Shown: one piece after another, positions 6,373 to 12,847 of the stretch
How positions within the stretch are numbered: position 1 is the first letter of the stretch
Layout of the letters: each line of letters starts with the position of its first letter
DNA from: Atopostipes sp043425375
Lineage (GTDB): Bacteria; Bacillota; Bacilli; Lactobacillales; Carnobacteriaceae_A
Length of the DNA: 16,209 nucleotides
Assembly: GCA_043425375.1 (NCBI GenBank)
Contig: JBHWQC010000098.1
Coordinates: 1-16,209 of the forward strand
Direction: 5' to 3'
The notes under the pieces: model-generated
The model's database searches: none
What the model saw: only the letters and a program-made list of their open reading frames with translations
What the model was told of the DNA's origin: nothing
Position numbers and translations under genes: made by a program

Positions 6373-8127
6373 ATGGTTCCCATTTTCTCATTGTTTATTT
6401 TAATGCTTCAACGAGGTGGGCTTATTATTATTTTGGCCTATTTACTCGTGAATATCCCGGCTTTCCAACACTTGCTACAAGATCGGCAGCGTTGGCAGGT
6501 AAAGCTGCAGTTGATTGTTATTTTTGGTTTGTTTGCAGTAATTTCGAATTTCACAGGCGTAGAAATTGCTGAAAATGAGCTCATCACGGACCAACTGTTT
6601 TCGCAGTTAGCCCCTGACTCGTCACTCGCCAATACACGTGTCTTAACCATTGGTGTGTCAGGCCTTATCGGTGGACCAAGTGTTGGGATTGGTGTAGGTC
6701 TTATTTCAGGTGCTATTCGGTATTGGCAAGGCGGGGCAGATCCACACACATATGTAATCTCTTCTTTACTGATCGGGTTATTATCCGGTCTTTATGGCGA
6801 AAAATTTATCCGAGAAAACGCGCTGCCAAACATTAAACAAGGAGCGATAGTTGGGGCGGCGATGGAAGCGGTGCAAATGCTTTGTATTTTACTCTTAGGG
6901 AGCCATCTTCAACAAGCTTTCGAGGTCGTCCGTATAGTATCCTTGCCTATGATGCTGACGAATAGTATAGGAACAGCTATGTTTCTATCAATTCTAGATT
7001 CGGCCCGGCGCCAAGAAGAGCAGACACGAGCGGTTCAAACCCATGATGTCCTGCAGCTTGCGAGTGAAACCCTCCCTTACTTTCGGTCGGGTTTTGATGA
7101 AGCATCCGCACAAAAAGCGGCGGAAATTATTCGTCGGTTTACGAAAGTGGATGCAGTTAGTATTACAAATCAGCACAGTACCTTGGCCTATGTAGGTGTA
7201 GCCAATGACCATCATAAGGCGGGAAAAGAAATTATTACCAATCTGTCAAAAGAAGTGCTACAAACGGCAGATATAAAAGAAGCCCATTCACATGAAGAAA
7301 TAGGGTGCAATCATCCCAATTGTCCTCTAGAGGCGGCCATCGTTATTCCATTAAAAATTCAAGGAAACATTGCGGGTACTTTGAAGTTTTATTTCACAGA
7401 CACAAAAAAACTCACTTTTGTGGAACGTCGATGGGCAGAAGGGCTTGGCAATATCTTCTCCAGTCAACTGGAATTGGGACAAGCAGAAACACAAGCGCGT
7501 CTGCTCCAGGATGCTGAGATTAAAGCCTTGCAGGCTCAAGTGAATCCGCACTTTTTATTCAATACCTTAAACACCATCTCGGCATTGATTCGAATAGACA
7601 GCGAAAAAGCACGCTCTTTACTCATGCAACTCAGCCGCTTTTTCCGTTCGAATTTACAAGGTGCTCGCACCAATTTACTGCCTCTCTCTAAGGAAATAGA
7701 GCATGTTGAAGCTTATCAAGAACTTGAACAAGCTCGTTTTCCAAAGCGGGTAAAGGTGGAAACGGTGATTGATGAAGACCTTTATGATGTCTTGGTGCCG
7801 CCATTTTTGATTCAGCTCTTGGTAGAGAATGCGTTTAAACACGCCTTCGGGAATCGAAAAGAAGACAATAAAGTGGCTGTTTTTGTGACAGAGATCGAAA
7901 AGAAAGTGCGTATTCAGGTAACAGATAACGGCCAGGGGATTGATCCAGAGAAAATCCCTTATTTAGGAAATGAAGTGGTTGAATCAGCGAGCGGGACCGG
8001 CTCTGCTTTAGAAAATTTAAATCGCCGCTTAGTAAGTTTATTCGGTCAGCAGGCCAAGCTGCAATTTGATTCTACGAAGGAAGGGACCACTGTATCGTGT
8101 ACCATTCCAATAAAGAGAGGAGACTAA
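6373..8127 (+). CDS. lytS: LytS-family sensor histidine kinase
   Basis: This is a membrane sensor kinase of a two-component system. Domains in order: a 5TMR-LYT membrane region (residues 1-210, with RVLTIGVSGLIGGPSVGIGVGLISG), a GAF-like domain (about 230-365) holding the LytS-type GCNHPNCPL motif with Cys312 and Cys317, a His_kinase domain with the phospho-acceptor His393 in QVNPHFLFNTLN, and an ATPase domain with Asn486 in VENAFKHAF and DNGQGIDPE. As annotated from ATG 6373 it has 584 residues. However, the Shine-Dalgarno AAAGGAG abuts that ATG directly, while an ATT at 6382 is nine bases from it and gives an N-terminus that, as I recall it, lines up with staphylococcal LytS. In B. subtilis and E. 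coli, LytS-type kinases respond to extracellular pyruvate. The response regulator follows four bases later, and the likely target cstA lies beyond it. Confidence 0.95.
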   Translation: MVPIFSLFILMLQRGGLIIILAYLLVNIPAFQHLLQDRQRWQVKLQLIVIFGLFAVISNFTGVEIAENELITDQLFSQLAPDSSLANTRVLTIGVSGLIGGPSVGIGVGLISGAIRYWQGGADPHTYVISSLLIGLLSGLYGEKFIRENALPNIKQGAIVGAAMEAVQMLCILLLGSHLQQAFEVVRIVSLPMMLTNSIGTAMFLSILDSARRQEEQTRAVQTHDVLQLASETLPYFRSGFDEASAQKAAEIIRRFTKVDAVSITNQHSTLAYVGVANDHHKAGKEIITNLSKEVLQTADIKEAHSHEEIGCNHPNCPLEAAIVIPLKIQGNIAGTLKFYFTDTKKLTFVERRWAEGLGNIFSSQLELGQAETQARLLQDAEIKALQAQVNPHFLFNTLNTISALIRIDSEKARSLLMQLSRFFRSNLQGARTNLLPLSKEIEHVEAYQELEQARFPKRVKVETVIDEDLYDVLVPPFLIQLLVENAFKHAFGNRKEDNKVAVFVTEIEKKVRIQVTDNGQGIDPEKIPYLGNEVVESASGTGSALENLNRRLVSLFGQQAKLQFDSTKEGTTVSCTIPIKRGD

Positions 8128-8131
8128 AGAG

Positions 8132-8860
8132 ATGCACACATTAATTGTAGATGATGAACCCCTCGCACGGAACGAACTCGCTTATCTGCTCGAGCAATGT
8201 GAGGAAGTGACGGGCATTGAAGAAGCCGATTCTATTGAAACGGCCTTAGAAAAATTGCTTGAGAAAAAGATTGATTTGGTTTTTTTAGATATCCATTTAA
8301 CGGAGGAAAGCGGCTTATCCTTAGCCGACAAAATCAACCGCATGCCCAATCCTCCAATTATTATTTTTGCGACGGCTTATGATGAGTATGCGGTACAGGC
8401 CTTTGAACGGGATGCCAGAGATTATCTATTAAAACCTTTTGAATTGGATCGTGTCCAAAAAGCAGTCAAGCGTGCATATGAGGCATTAAATAAAAAAACG
8501 AGCACGGATGAAAAGAGCATAGACTCGTCAGCGGTTTACCCTGTAAAAACAGAAGATCGCATTTTTATGGTAAAAGCGGATGAAATCCAAGTGCTGGAAG
8601 TCAATCAAGGAGAGACGACGCTTTTCACTGCAGAGAATAACTATAAAACTGATGAACCACTTGTCGCTTGGGAGAAAAGGTTACCAAACCCTCCCTTTAT
8701 GCGTGTCCATCGTTCCTTTCTAGTGCATTTGGATAAAATTGTAGAGATTCAGCCCTGGTTCAATCAAACATACCAGCTGACCACTGAAAATAAGTTAAAA
8801 GTACCCGTCAGTCGCTCGTATGTCCAAGAGTTTAAGAAACAAATGGGACTGGTGGATTAA
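8132..8860 (+). CDS. lytR: LytTR-family response regulator (LytR/LytT)
   Basis: The partner of the LytS-type kinase is a 242-residue DNA-binding regulator. The receiver domain (residues 1-120) has the acidic pair Asp7-Asp8, the phospho-acceptor Asp53 in LVFLDIHL and the conserved Lys101 in DYLLKPFE. A LytTR DNA-binding domain follows from about residue 135 (PVKTEDRIFMV through MRVHRSFLVHLDKIVEIQPWF to KVPVSRSYVQEFK). Only four bases separate it from the lytS stop, and the AGGAG ribosome binding site overlaps the end of lytS. LytTR proteins bind pairs of 9-bp direct repeats 12-13 bp apart, and such a pair lies 18 bases after this gene, ahead of cstA. LytST often controls lrgAB or pftAB, but no such genes are present here. 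Confidence 0.95.
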   Translation: MHTLIVDDEPLARNELAYLLEQCEEVTGIEEADSIETALEKLLEKKIDLVFLDIHLTEESGLSLADKINRMPNPPIIIFATAYDEYAVQAFERDARDYLLKPFELDRVQKAVKRAYEALNKKTSTDEKSIDSSAVYPVKTEDRIFMVKADEIQVLEVNQGETTLFTAENNYKTDEPLVAWEKRLPNPPFMRVHRSFLVHLDKIVEIQPWFNQTYQLTTENKLKVPVSRSYVQEFKKQMGLVD

Positions 8861-8877
8861 TCTCGGAAGGCCCATAC

Positions 8878-8907
8878 AGCAACTCACCGCCTAAAATAAG
8901 CAACTCA
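8878..8907 (-). promoter_or_regulatory. Probable LytTR binding site: 9-bp direct repeat with 12-bp gap
   Basis: AGCAACTCA occurs exactly at 8878-8886 and again at 8899-8907, so the copies start 21 bp apart, two helical turns. Read on the minus strand each is TGAGTTGCT, which keeps the GTT core of LytTR/AgrA/ComE-type sites. The 12-bp gap is the classic LytTR spacing. It lies between lytR and the cstA -10 element, upstream of a region with no good -35, as expected for an activator site. Confidence 0.6.
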
Positions 8908-8940
8908 GCTTCTTTTTCTCTTCTTTTTCTTTGTATCACG

Positions 8941-8946
8941 TACAAT
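8941..8946 (+). promoter_or_regulatory. Candidate -10 element of an activated cstA promoter
   Basis: TACAAT at 8941-8946 is 34 bases after the second LytTR repeat. The sequence at the -35 position is a pyrimidine tract (CTCTTC) unlike TTGACA, so this promoter would need an activator. An alternative weak -10 is TATCGA at 8953, with TTGTAT at 8931. Confidence 0.4.
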
Positions 8947-8962
8947 AGCAAGTATCGATAGG

Positions 8963-8978
8963 AAGAAAACGATTACAA
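8963..8978 (+). promoter_or_regulatory. cre box (CcpA operator) in the cstA leader
   Basis: AAGAAAACGATTACAA matches the cre consensus WTGNAARCGNWWWCAW at 15 of 16 positions (T to A at position 2). It lies just downstream of the candidate -10 and 19 bases before the cstA ATG, where CcpA would block transcription when preferred sugars are available. This fits a carbon-starvation gene. Confidence 0.65.
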
Positions 8979-8997
8979 AATCAAGGAGGAAAATAAA

Positions 8998-10476
8998 ATG
9001 ATGACGTTGTTAGGCGGTATTGCCTTATTAATTTTGGGTTACATGACTTATGGCCGTTATATAGAAAAGAACTTTTCGATTGAACCGGATCGTGAGACAC
9101 CAGCAGAAGCATTGCAAGATGGGTATGATTTTGTGCCCATGCCAAAATGGAAAAATGGATTGATTCAATTATTGAATATCGCTGGAACGGGGCCAATATT
9201 TGGTCCGATTATGGGTGCTTTGTATGGACCCGTTGCTTACATTTGGATAGTGGTAGGCTGTATTTTTGGAGGAGCCGTTCACGATTACATGATTGGAATG
9301 ATTTCTTTACGAAACAATGGGGCACACCTTCCAGAATTAGCGAGTCGCTATTTAGGAAAAGCCTTCAAGCATGTCGTAAATATTTTCTCCATTCTCTTAT
9401 TAATGCTTGTCGGTACGGTTTTTGTAACCACACCAGCCAATTTAATTAACAGTATTACGCCGAGCTGGTTAACTGTAGGAATTGTTACAATCCTTATCTT
9501 TGCTTACTATATTGTTTCCACTATTCTACCGATTGATAAAGCCCTGGGGAAAGTGTACCCGATCTTTGGAGCAGTTTTGATTATAAGTACACTCGCAATT
9601 GGTGGGACGTTACTCTTTAGAAATGGAACGGACATTCCTAATTTAACGGCCAGTACTCTTCAAAATTTCCATCCAGGAGGTTTAGCTATTTTCCCAGCTT
9701 TATTCTTTACAATTTCTTGTGGGGCACTCTCAGGTTTCCATGCCACGCAAGCACCATTGGTTTCTCGAACAAGTACCGATGAGCGTGAAGGCCGCTTTAC
9801 ATTTTATGGGATGATGATCGCTGAAGGAGTCATTGCTATGATTTGGGCAGCCGCCGCAATGACATTATTTGATGGACAAACTTTGCATGAAATGATTAAT
9901 GCGGGAACAGCATCCCTTGTAGTGAACGAAGTATCCATTCTGTTGTTAGGAAGTGTGCTTGGAATGGCTGCAATTATTGGGGTTATTGTCCTTCCGATTT
10001 CTTCAGGTCTTTCAGCCTTTAGAAGTTTACGAAATATTGTAGCGGATTACTTGAACATTGATCAAGATACGATTGCCAAAATTTTGGCCGTCACTATTCC
10101 TTTATATGCTGTTTCTTTTTTCTTAACGATGATTGATTTTAATCTTTTATGGCGATACTTTAACTGGGCCAACCAAGTGACAGCTGTGATTGCTTTGTTT
10201 GTCTCCACCCGTTACCTCTATTTAAAAGAGCGCAACTACTTTGTGACTTTAGTGCCGGGAACGTTCATCCTCTATGCCGTCATCGTGTATATATTAAGTG
10301 AACCGATCGGATTTAGTATGGGCTTGCAGCCAGCAACTTATATTATAGGAGCCGTTGCTTCATTGGTTACTTTATGGGCCTTTTGGCAATCTGGTAAAAA
10401 ACAAAAAGAAAGTTTGGATGTCGAGTCGCCGTTACTGAATGATGAATTGCCGATTGGAACCTTTTCTTCTAACTAA
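8998..10476 (+). CDS. cstA: CstA-family carbon starvation transporter, probable pyruvate (or peptide) importer
   Basis: This is a polytopic membrane transporter of the CstA family. The 492-residue chain is almost entirely hydrophobic helices. The family core is clear: NIAGTGPIFGPIMGALYGP, then IFGGAVHDYMIGMISLRNNG, and GFHATQAPLVSRT with the downstream EGRFTFYGMM. It belongs to the short class; E. coli CstA and BtsT have about 700 residues. The ATG at 8998 (a second ATG follows directly) has AAGGAGGA eight bases upstream. In E. coli the family member BtsT is a pyruvate/proton symporter controlled by a LytS/LytTR pair, and CstA takes up pyruvate and peptides. Here lytSR, a LytTR-type repeat and a cre box lie immediately upstream, so control by both systems is likely. 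The substrate is inferred, with pyruvate the favoured guess. Confidence 0.93.
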   Translation: MMTLLGGIALLILGYMTYGRYIEKNFSIEPDRETPAEALQDGYDFVPMPKWKNGLIQLLNIAGTGPIFGPIMGALYGPVAYIWIVVGCIFGGAVHDYMIGMISLRNNGAHLPELASRYLGKAFKHVVNIFSILLLMLVGTVFVTTPANLINSITPSWLTVGIVTILIFAYYIVSTILPIDKALGKVYPIFGAVLIISTLAIGGTLLFRNGTDIPNLTASTLQNFHPGGLAIFPALFFTISCGALSGFHATQAPLVSRTSTDEREGRFTFYGMMIAEGVIAMIWAAAAMTLFDGQTLHEMINAGTASLVVNEVSILLLGSVLGMAAIIGVIVLPISSGLSAFRSLRNIVADYLNIDQDTIAKILAVTIPLYAVSFFLTMIDFNLLWRYFNWANQVTAVIALFVSTRYLYLKERNYFVTLVPGTFILYAVIVYILSEPIGFSMGLQPATYIIGAVASLVTLWAFWQSGKKQKESLDVESPLLNDELPIGTFSSN

Positions 10477-10558
10477 TCATTTGGATTATGCGTGAAGTTT
10501 ACGTAAATTTAACAAGAAGTCTCTGTCAATCTTTACAATCGTGACATATTATTGATGA

Positions 10559-10667
10559 AGAGAGCAGCGTATCGTTTCCCCAACAGTTTTAATCGATACT
10601 CCCCAACGTGCTGCTCAGAAGATTGTTAGAACAGACGAAAAAAGCAGGAGATGTTCCTGCTTTTTTT
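10559..10667 (+). ncRNA. Candidate small RNA with duplicated UCCCCAAC motif, downstream of cstA
   Basis: This stretch of about 109 bases has no coding explanation and a striking fold. GAGCAGC (10562-10568) pairs with GCTGCTC (10610-10616). Stacked on it, GTATCG (10569-10574) pairs with CGATAC (10594-10599). The apical loop and the one-sided bulge each carry TCCCCAAC (10577-10584 and 10600-10607), so the same C-rich motif is displayed twice unpaired. A strong terminator ends the element. A weak promoter may lie just upstream (CTGTCA at 10523, 18-base gap, TATTAT at 10547-10552), or the RNA may be cut from the cstA 3' end. C-rich loops that pair with Shine-Dalgarno sequences are known in Firmicute regulatory RNAs such as the RsaE/RoxS family; homology to those is not claimed. 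Confidence 0.45.
10639..10667 (+). terminator. Rho-independent terminator after cstA / candidate sRNA
   Basis: An 11-bp stem AAAAAGCAGGA (10639-10649) / TCCTGCTTTTT (10655-10665) with a GATGT loop ends in seven consecutive T. It is the only terminator between cstA and the NUDIX gene, so it would end both cstA read-through and the candidate small RNA. Confidence 0.9.
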
Positions 10668-10686
10668 GCGTGAAAAGGGAAACAAG

Positions 10687-10715
10687 TTGGTAGAATCTCT
10701 CGATTTACGTATAAT
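10687..10715 (+). promoter_or_regulatory. Promoter of the NUDIX gene
   Basis: TTGGTA (10687-10692), a 17-base spacer and a perfect TATAAT (10710-10715) predict a start near 10722. That is downstream of the terminator at 10639-10667, so the NUDIX gene does not depend on cstA transcription. Confidence 0.7.
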
Positions 10716-10755
10716 AGGAGATGACCAGTAGAAAAGTGGGGGAGCATACAAAGCA

Positions 10756-11370
10756 ATGATTGATAATGTAAAAAAGATTATGGAAAATTATATCCCGAAA
10801 ATTTATGGGAAACATCGCCGGAGTGCCGTGCTTTTACCCTTGATTCGAGTAGCTGGAGATTACCATATTCTCTACGAAGTTCGAAGCAGCCATGTCTCAC
10901 AAGCCGGTGATTCTTCTTTTCCGGGCGGCAGAGTAGAAGCGGATGAATCGTATGAAGAAGCGGCCGTTCGAGAAACAATGGAAGAGTTAAATTTGGCTAG
11001 AGAAAATATACGTGTCTTTGGTGAAATGGACTATATTGTGAGCGAACGCATGATTATCCGCTGTTTTGTCGGAGAACTTGTTGGAGTAAACGTTCAAGAC
11101 ATTGAGCCTAATATTGAAGTGGAGACGGTGTATACTTTACCGCTTGATTATTTAATGCAAAATAAACCCGGGCATTTTTCAGTGAATTTCAAACCGACAT
11201 TTGATGAAAAGGTTCTTTCCCTACAGGAAGATAAAGGGTATGAGTTTGAATTAATTGAACAAGAACAAAAAATTCCCTACTATGATATAGAAGACTACTC
11301 GCTGTGGGGGTTTACAGCGAATTTAACGGAGCGATTTATTGAAATCCTTCGCAATGAAAGCGATAAATAA
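10756..11370 (+). CDS. NUDIX hydrolase, CoA pyrophosphatase-like
   Basis: This 204-residue NUDIX protein probably cleaves CoA or a related nucleoside-diphosphate compound. EVRSSHVSQAGDSSFPGGRVE resembles the CoA-pyrophosphatase (NudL/YeaB type) signature just before the NUDIX box. The box itself runs from Gly58 to Leu80: the metal-binding REXXEE core is intact (Arg72, Glu73, Glu76, Glu77), but a usually hydrophobic position is Thr74 and the usual glycine is Asn79. These changes are mild. The ATG at 10756 is preceded by an unusually G-rich ribosome binding site, GTGGGGGAG, about 11 bases upstream. It has its own promoter. No terminator is visible before the next gene. The substrate cannot be fixed from sequence, though a CoA-processing role would be notable near genes that consume dephospho-CoA. 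Confidence 0.88.
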   Translation: MIDNVKKIMENYIPKIYGKHRRSAVLLPLIRVAGDYHILYEVRSSHVSQAGDSSFPGGRVEADESYEEAAVRETMEELNLARENIRVFGEMDYIVSERMIIRCFVGELVGVNVQDIEPNIEVETVYTLPLDYLMQNKPGHFSVNFKPTFDEKVLSLQEDKGYEFELIEQEQKIPYYDIEDYSLWGFTANLTERFIEILRNESDK

Positions 11371-11448
11371 AGAATTGTCTTTAGATACGTAATGTGATAA
11401 TATTAATTTATGCTGAATAGATTCTAAGTGGATTCTCACTAGAGCCAT

Positions 11449-11477
11449 TTGGTAGCGTTATATAGTTTAAATATAGA
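11449..11477 (+). promoter_or_regulatory. Candidate promoter of the lipoprotein gene
   Basis: TTGGTA (11449-11454), a 17-base spacer and TATAGA (11472-11477) give a modest match. The start would lie near 11484, inside the ribosome binding site, which is awkward. TATAGT at 11461 is an alternative -10 without a good -35. The 128-base spacer after the NUDIX gene otherwise shows only AT-rich sequence. Confidence 0.3.
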
Positions 11478-11498
11478 TAAAACAGGGGGAAGTAGCAC

Positions 11499-12068
11499 AT
11501 GGGTTACAAAAAGCTAGTCAGTTTATTCGCAGTTTCAGCCTTAGCTTTAGGGGCTTGTGCAGATAATACAGCAGAAGAGCCGGCAACAGATGAAACAGAA
11601 GAAGTGACAGAGGTGGAAGAAACAGCGGAAGAGACGACCGACGAAACAACGGAAGAGGCAGCTGGCGACGGAGAGGGATCAAGCACAGAAGATTTATTGC
11701 AACAAGCGCAAGACCAAGCAGGAGAAGCATTCCCTGAATATGGTTTATATGTTCCAGGTACATGGACAGAGGAAGGAACAGTCGTCGAATATGCACCAGG
11801 CGAAGCGGCGACCGTTCCTGTTCAAATTACAACAGAACACGAAGCTTTCAATGTATACTTAGTAGAAGACGGTGTGATTTCTGAAGTAATTTCAAACGAA
11901 GCAGAACCAGAATTCACTGTTGAATCACCATCAGAGGAAGTAACTTACCAAGTAGGAGTCTCACCGGATGATTTAGGTCAAGCTGGCGATGAAGTGGCCG
12001 ACGAAGATTTCTACCGGGTAGATACTGTACGTTTCCAAGAAGCCGCGCCAGCAGCTGAAGAAGAATAA
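11499..12068 (+). CDS. Acidic secreted lipoprotein of unknown function
   Basis: I do not recognise a family. The 189-residue product begins with a short lipoprotein signal (MGYKK, then a hydrophobic stretch) ending in the lipobox LGAC with Cys20, so it should be anchored to the outer face of the membrane. Residues about 23-60 are a low-complexity linker of Glu, Thr, Asp and Ala with no aromatic residues. A compact domain follows at about 75-178 (PEYGLYVPGTWTEEGTVVEYAPGE, FNVYLVEDGVI, VTYQVGVSPDD, DFYRVDTVRFQ), with alternating pattern and aromatic spacing that suggest beta strands. The C-terminus is again acidic (AAPAAEEE). The ATG has AGGGGGA eight bases upstream. It is followed by a strong terminator, so it is probably a single-gene unit or is read with the NUDIX gene. 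The strong negative charge could mean interaction with cations or cell-wall polymers, but that is a guess. Confidence 0.87.
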   Translation: MGYKKLVSLFAVSALALGACADNTAEEPATDETEEVTEVEETAEETTDETTEEAAGDGEGSSTEDLLQQAQDQAGEAFPEYGLYVPGTWTEEGTVVEYAPGEAATVPVQITTEHEAFNVYLVEDGVISEVISNEAEPEFTVESPSEEVTYQVGVSPDDLGQAGDEVADEDFYRVDTVRFQEAAPAAEEE

Positions 12069-12080
12069 ATCACTCCTTTT

Positions 12081-12112
12081 AAAGAAGACAAGGGCATCTT
12101 GTCTTCTTTTTT
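12081..12112 (+). terminator. Rho-independent terminator of the lipoprotein gene
   Basis: A perfect 12-bp stem AAAGAAGACAAG (12081-12092) / CTTGTCTTCTTT (12098-12109), with a GGCAT loop and a T-run to 12112, starts 12 bases after the lipoprotein stop codon. The A-run on the other arm would let it work in the reverse direction too. Confidence 0.9.
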
Positions 12113-12126
12113 GTACACCAATAAGA

Positions 12127-12155
12127 TAGGCATTTCACCTAAATTGTGCTATAAT
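12127..12155 (+). promoter_or_regulatory. pth-mfd promoter with extended -10
   Basis: A perfect -10 TATAAT (12150-12155) is preceded by TGC, giving an extended -10 (TGNTATAAT). A weak -35 TAGGCA (12127-12132) lies 17 bases upstream. The start would be near 12162, leaving a leader of about 80 bases that contains the hairpin at 12175-12202. Confidence 0.7.
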
Positions 12156-12174
12156 CGAAGAACTTAAAAGTAGA

Positions 12175-12202
12175 CTGGGTAAGGAAACTTACCCAGCTTT
12201 TT
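12175..12202 (+). terminator. Terminator-like GNRA hairpin in the pth leader (possible attenuator)
   Basis: CTGGGTAAG (12175-12183) and CTTACCCAG (12188-12196) form a perfect 9-bp stem closed by a GAAA tetraloop and followed by C and five T (12198-12202). It lies about 13 bases into the predicted pth transcript and 39 bases before the ATG. It could be a weak second terminator behind the lipoprotein, or an attenuator for pth-mfd. I see no alternative antiterminator fold. Confidence 0.55.
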
Positions 12203-12241
12203 GCATGTAGATGAGGAACTGAACGTACAGGAGGCATATCC

Positions 12242-12802
12242 ATGAAATTGATTATCGGGTTAGGAAACCCTGGCATGAAATATGAAAATACAAAACACAA
12301 TATTGGCTTTATTGCCGTTGACTATATCGCTCGTCAATACGGCTTAACCTTTAATAAAACAAAATTCAACGCCGTGTATGCTGAAGGAAATGTGGGGGCG
12401 GAGAAAGTAGTGTTGATTAAGCCACAATCCTTTATGAATTTATCGGGCGAAGTCGTCCAGCCCTGGATCGATTACTATAACCTTACCGAAGACGAGATGG
12501 TTGTCATTTATGATGATATGGATCTGCCGGTCGGGAAAATTCGTCTGCGCGTAAAAGGCGGCTCGGGCGGGCATAATGGCATGAAAAGCATCATTCAGCA
12601 TTTAGGCACGAAAGCCTTTAATCGGATTCGCGTTGGTGTAGGCCGGCCGTTTGAAAAGCAGTCGGTGATTTCCCATGTCTTAAGTCCCTTCGCAAAAGAG
12701 GATGTCGAAGAGATGCAACATGCAGTCAAAGATACTTATGAAGCCGTGAATTATTGGTTAAACAGCCATACCTTTTTAGAAGCAATGAATGAATACAATT
12801 AA
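12242..12802 (+). CDS. pth: Peptidyl-tRNA hydrolase
   Basis: Pth releases peptides from tRNAs that drop off the ribosome, recycling the tRNA in the cytoplasm. The 186-residue length is standard. All catalytic and binding positions are present: Asn9 in GLGNPG, His19 in TKHNIGF (catalytic base), Met65-Asn66 in QSFMNLSG, Asp92 in YDDMDLP and Asn112 in GGSGGHNGMKSI. The RIRVGVGRP motif also fits. The ATG has AGGAGG seven bases upstream. mfd follows 45 bases later with no terminator between, so the two are probably co-transcribed, an order conserved across Bacilli. Confidence 0.97.
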   Translation: MKLIIGLGNPGMKYENTKHNIGFIAVDYIARQYGLTFNKTKFNAVYAEGNVGAEKVVLIKPQSFMNLSGEVVQPWIDYYNLTEDEMVVIYDDMDLPVGKIRLRVKGGSGGHNGMKSIIQHLGTKAFNRIRVGVGRPFEKQSVISHVLSPFAKEDVEEMQHAVKDTYEAVNYWLNSHTFLEAMNEYN

Positions 12803-12847
12803 TGTTATCTACAGAAAAAATGAACCAGAGAAAGGAGCGGATTCGAT

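Noticed and set aside
10498..10507. Perfect palindrome TTTACGTAAA between cstA and the candidate sRNA
   Set aside because: It resembles neither a cre nor another operator I know, is short, and is plausible by chance in AT-rich sequence. Kept only as a note in case the sRNA promoter proves regulated.
10562..10667. The compound hairpin read as a riboswitch controlling the NUDIX gene
   Set aside because: The terminator at 10639-10667 is followed by an independent promoter (10687-10715) for the NUDIX gene, and no known riboswitch motif is visible.
11504..11796. Two minus-strand open frames opposite the lipoprotein, one very Ser/Val-rich and one Leu/Pro-rich
   Set aside because: They are the reverse reading of the Glu/Thr-rich repeats in the lipoprotein linker, and compositional bias alone keeps them open.
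12162..12241. T-box leader upstream of pth
   Set aside because: The leader is too short, has no AGGGUGGNACCGCG-like T-box sequence, and pth is not a usual T-box target.
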